Shown here in pieces: positions 14,744 to 15,197 of a DNA stretch of 15,197 bases. The translations under genes were made by a program, and so were the position numbers. The notes below the pieces were generated by a model, which worked only from the letters and a program-made list of their open reading frames with translations, did not search any database and was not told the DNA's origin. Each line of letters begins with the position of its first letter. Position 1 is the first letter of the stretch. Origin of the DNA: Acidobacteriota bacterium (lineage in GTDB: Bacteria; Acidobacteriota; Vicinamibacteria; Vicinamibacterales; UBA823); assembly GCA_003509065.1 (NCBI GenBank), contig DODG01000137.1:1-15197 (forward strand), given 5' to 3'.

Positions 14744-15197
14744 CGTTCAGCAATTAGGTCCCCAAGATGACCAGGCTTGTAAGGAAAGGGTGGGACATCG
14801 GCTGGCTCATTCACCACACCATTTTCTTTCGCAAAACTCTCATACGCTTCGATAAGTGTCGTTAACACCTCAGGCTCGTCGTGCGCGAGGTCTTGCTGTT
14901 CACCAGGATCCAGATTTAAGTTGTATAGGCGCCAAATGCTTTGACCCCACGGTTGGCGCAACTGAACAGCTTTCCACGGACCCATAAAAACAACTTTGTG
15001 TCCGTAGATTTCAAACGCAACCGGATCGTCGTCGCCGTATGGAACATTCAGACTATCGCTCATGTAAGGTAGTAGCGAACGTCCTCGCATTGGGTAGATT
15101 TCTCGCCCACGGTATTCCGTCCCAGGGTGTTCCACATTAGCAACGTCCAAGAACGTCGGCGTAATATCGACCACACTAGCAAATCCATCCAGGTCAT
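14740..15197 (-). CDS. Sulfatase (arylsulfatase A-type), C-terminal part, cut by window edge
   Basis: The frame stays open to the right edge of the window, so this is the last 152 or so residues of a larger protein and the true start lies outside. Sequence features fit the C-terminal part of arylsulfatase A-type enzymes: SVVDITPTFLDVANV near the start of the visible part, RGRSLLPYM, the FEIYGHKVVFMGPWKAVQL strand pair, and LYNLNLDPGEQQDLA. The formylglycine-forming C/S-x-P-x-R motif and the metal ligands of the catalytic half are not in the window, so activity cannot be judged. Family members hydrolyse sulphate esters, often outside the cytoplasm. The gene converges on the DUF2306-like gene with a 4-bp overlap. 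Substrate is unknown. Confidence 0.85.
   Translation of the reverse strand, partial: DLDGFASVVDITPTFLDVANVEHPGTEYRGREIYPMRGRSLLPYMSDSLNVPYGDDDPVAFEIYGHKVVFMGPWKAVQLRQPWGQSIWRLYNLNLDPGEQQDLAHDEPEVLTTLIEAYESFAKENGVVNEPADVPPFPYKPGHLGDLIAER

Overview
The window looks like accessory catabolic DNA from a free-living, probably Gram-negative bacterium. A proteobacterium is my best guess, because of moderate GC, short intergenic gaps, a Sec-type signal peptide, and UbiD, LigAB and molybdenum-hydroxylase genes together. Taxonomy below that level cannot be read from the sequence. No tRNA, rRNA, CRISPR array or transposase is visible.

Layout. A minus-strand NAD(P)-dependent aldehyde dehydrogenase (50-1555) diverges across a 180-bp AT-rich spacer from a long plus-strand operon (about 1736-11108). 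In order the operon encodes a HAD-family hydrolase, a class III aminotransferase, a Tm-1-like (UPF0261) protein broken by one in-frame TAA, a LigA-like and a LigB-like ring-cleaving dioxygenase subunit, an FmdA/AmdA-type formamidase/acetamidase, the FAD, 2Fe-2S and molybdopterin subunits of a xanthine-dehydrogenase-family hydroxylase, and a MoaD/ThiS-type small protein ending in Gly-Gly. Most junctions overlap by 4-8 bp or are separated by only a few bases, which argues for one co-translated unit. Convergent to it, on the minus strand, are a UbiD-family decarboxylase (12165-13487) and a secreted metallo-beta-lactamase-fold protein with a largely lost metal site (11157-12152). Further right are a DUF2306-like membrane protein (plus strand) and the 3' part of a sulfatase (minus strand), whose ends overlap.

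How the genes may work together (inference). Molybdenum hydroxylases of this family often add oxygen next to a ring nitrogen, LigAB-type enzymes open dihydroxylated rings, formamidase releases ammonia from formamide or a related short amide, UbiD enzymes decarboxylate aromatic acids, and the aminotransferase and aldehyde dehydrogenase would process amino and aldehyde products. The set is best explained as a degradation pathway for a nitrogen-containing, possibly carboxylated, aromatic compound such as a pyridine derivative. The substrate cannot be named from sequence alone. The most unusual items are the nonsense-split Tm-1-like gene, the metal-site-degenerate MBL-fold protein, and a Gly-Gly sulfur-carrier-like gene coupled to the hydroxylase.
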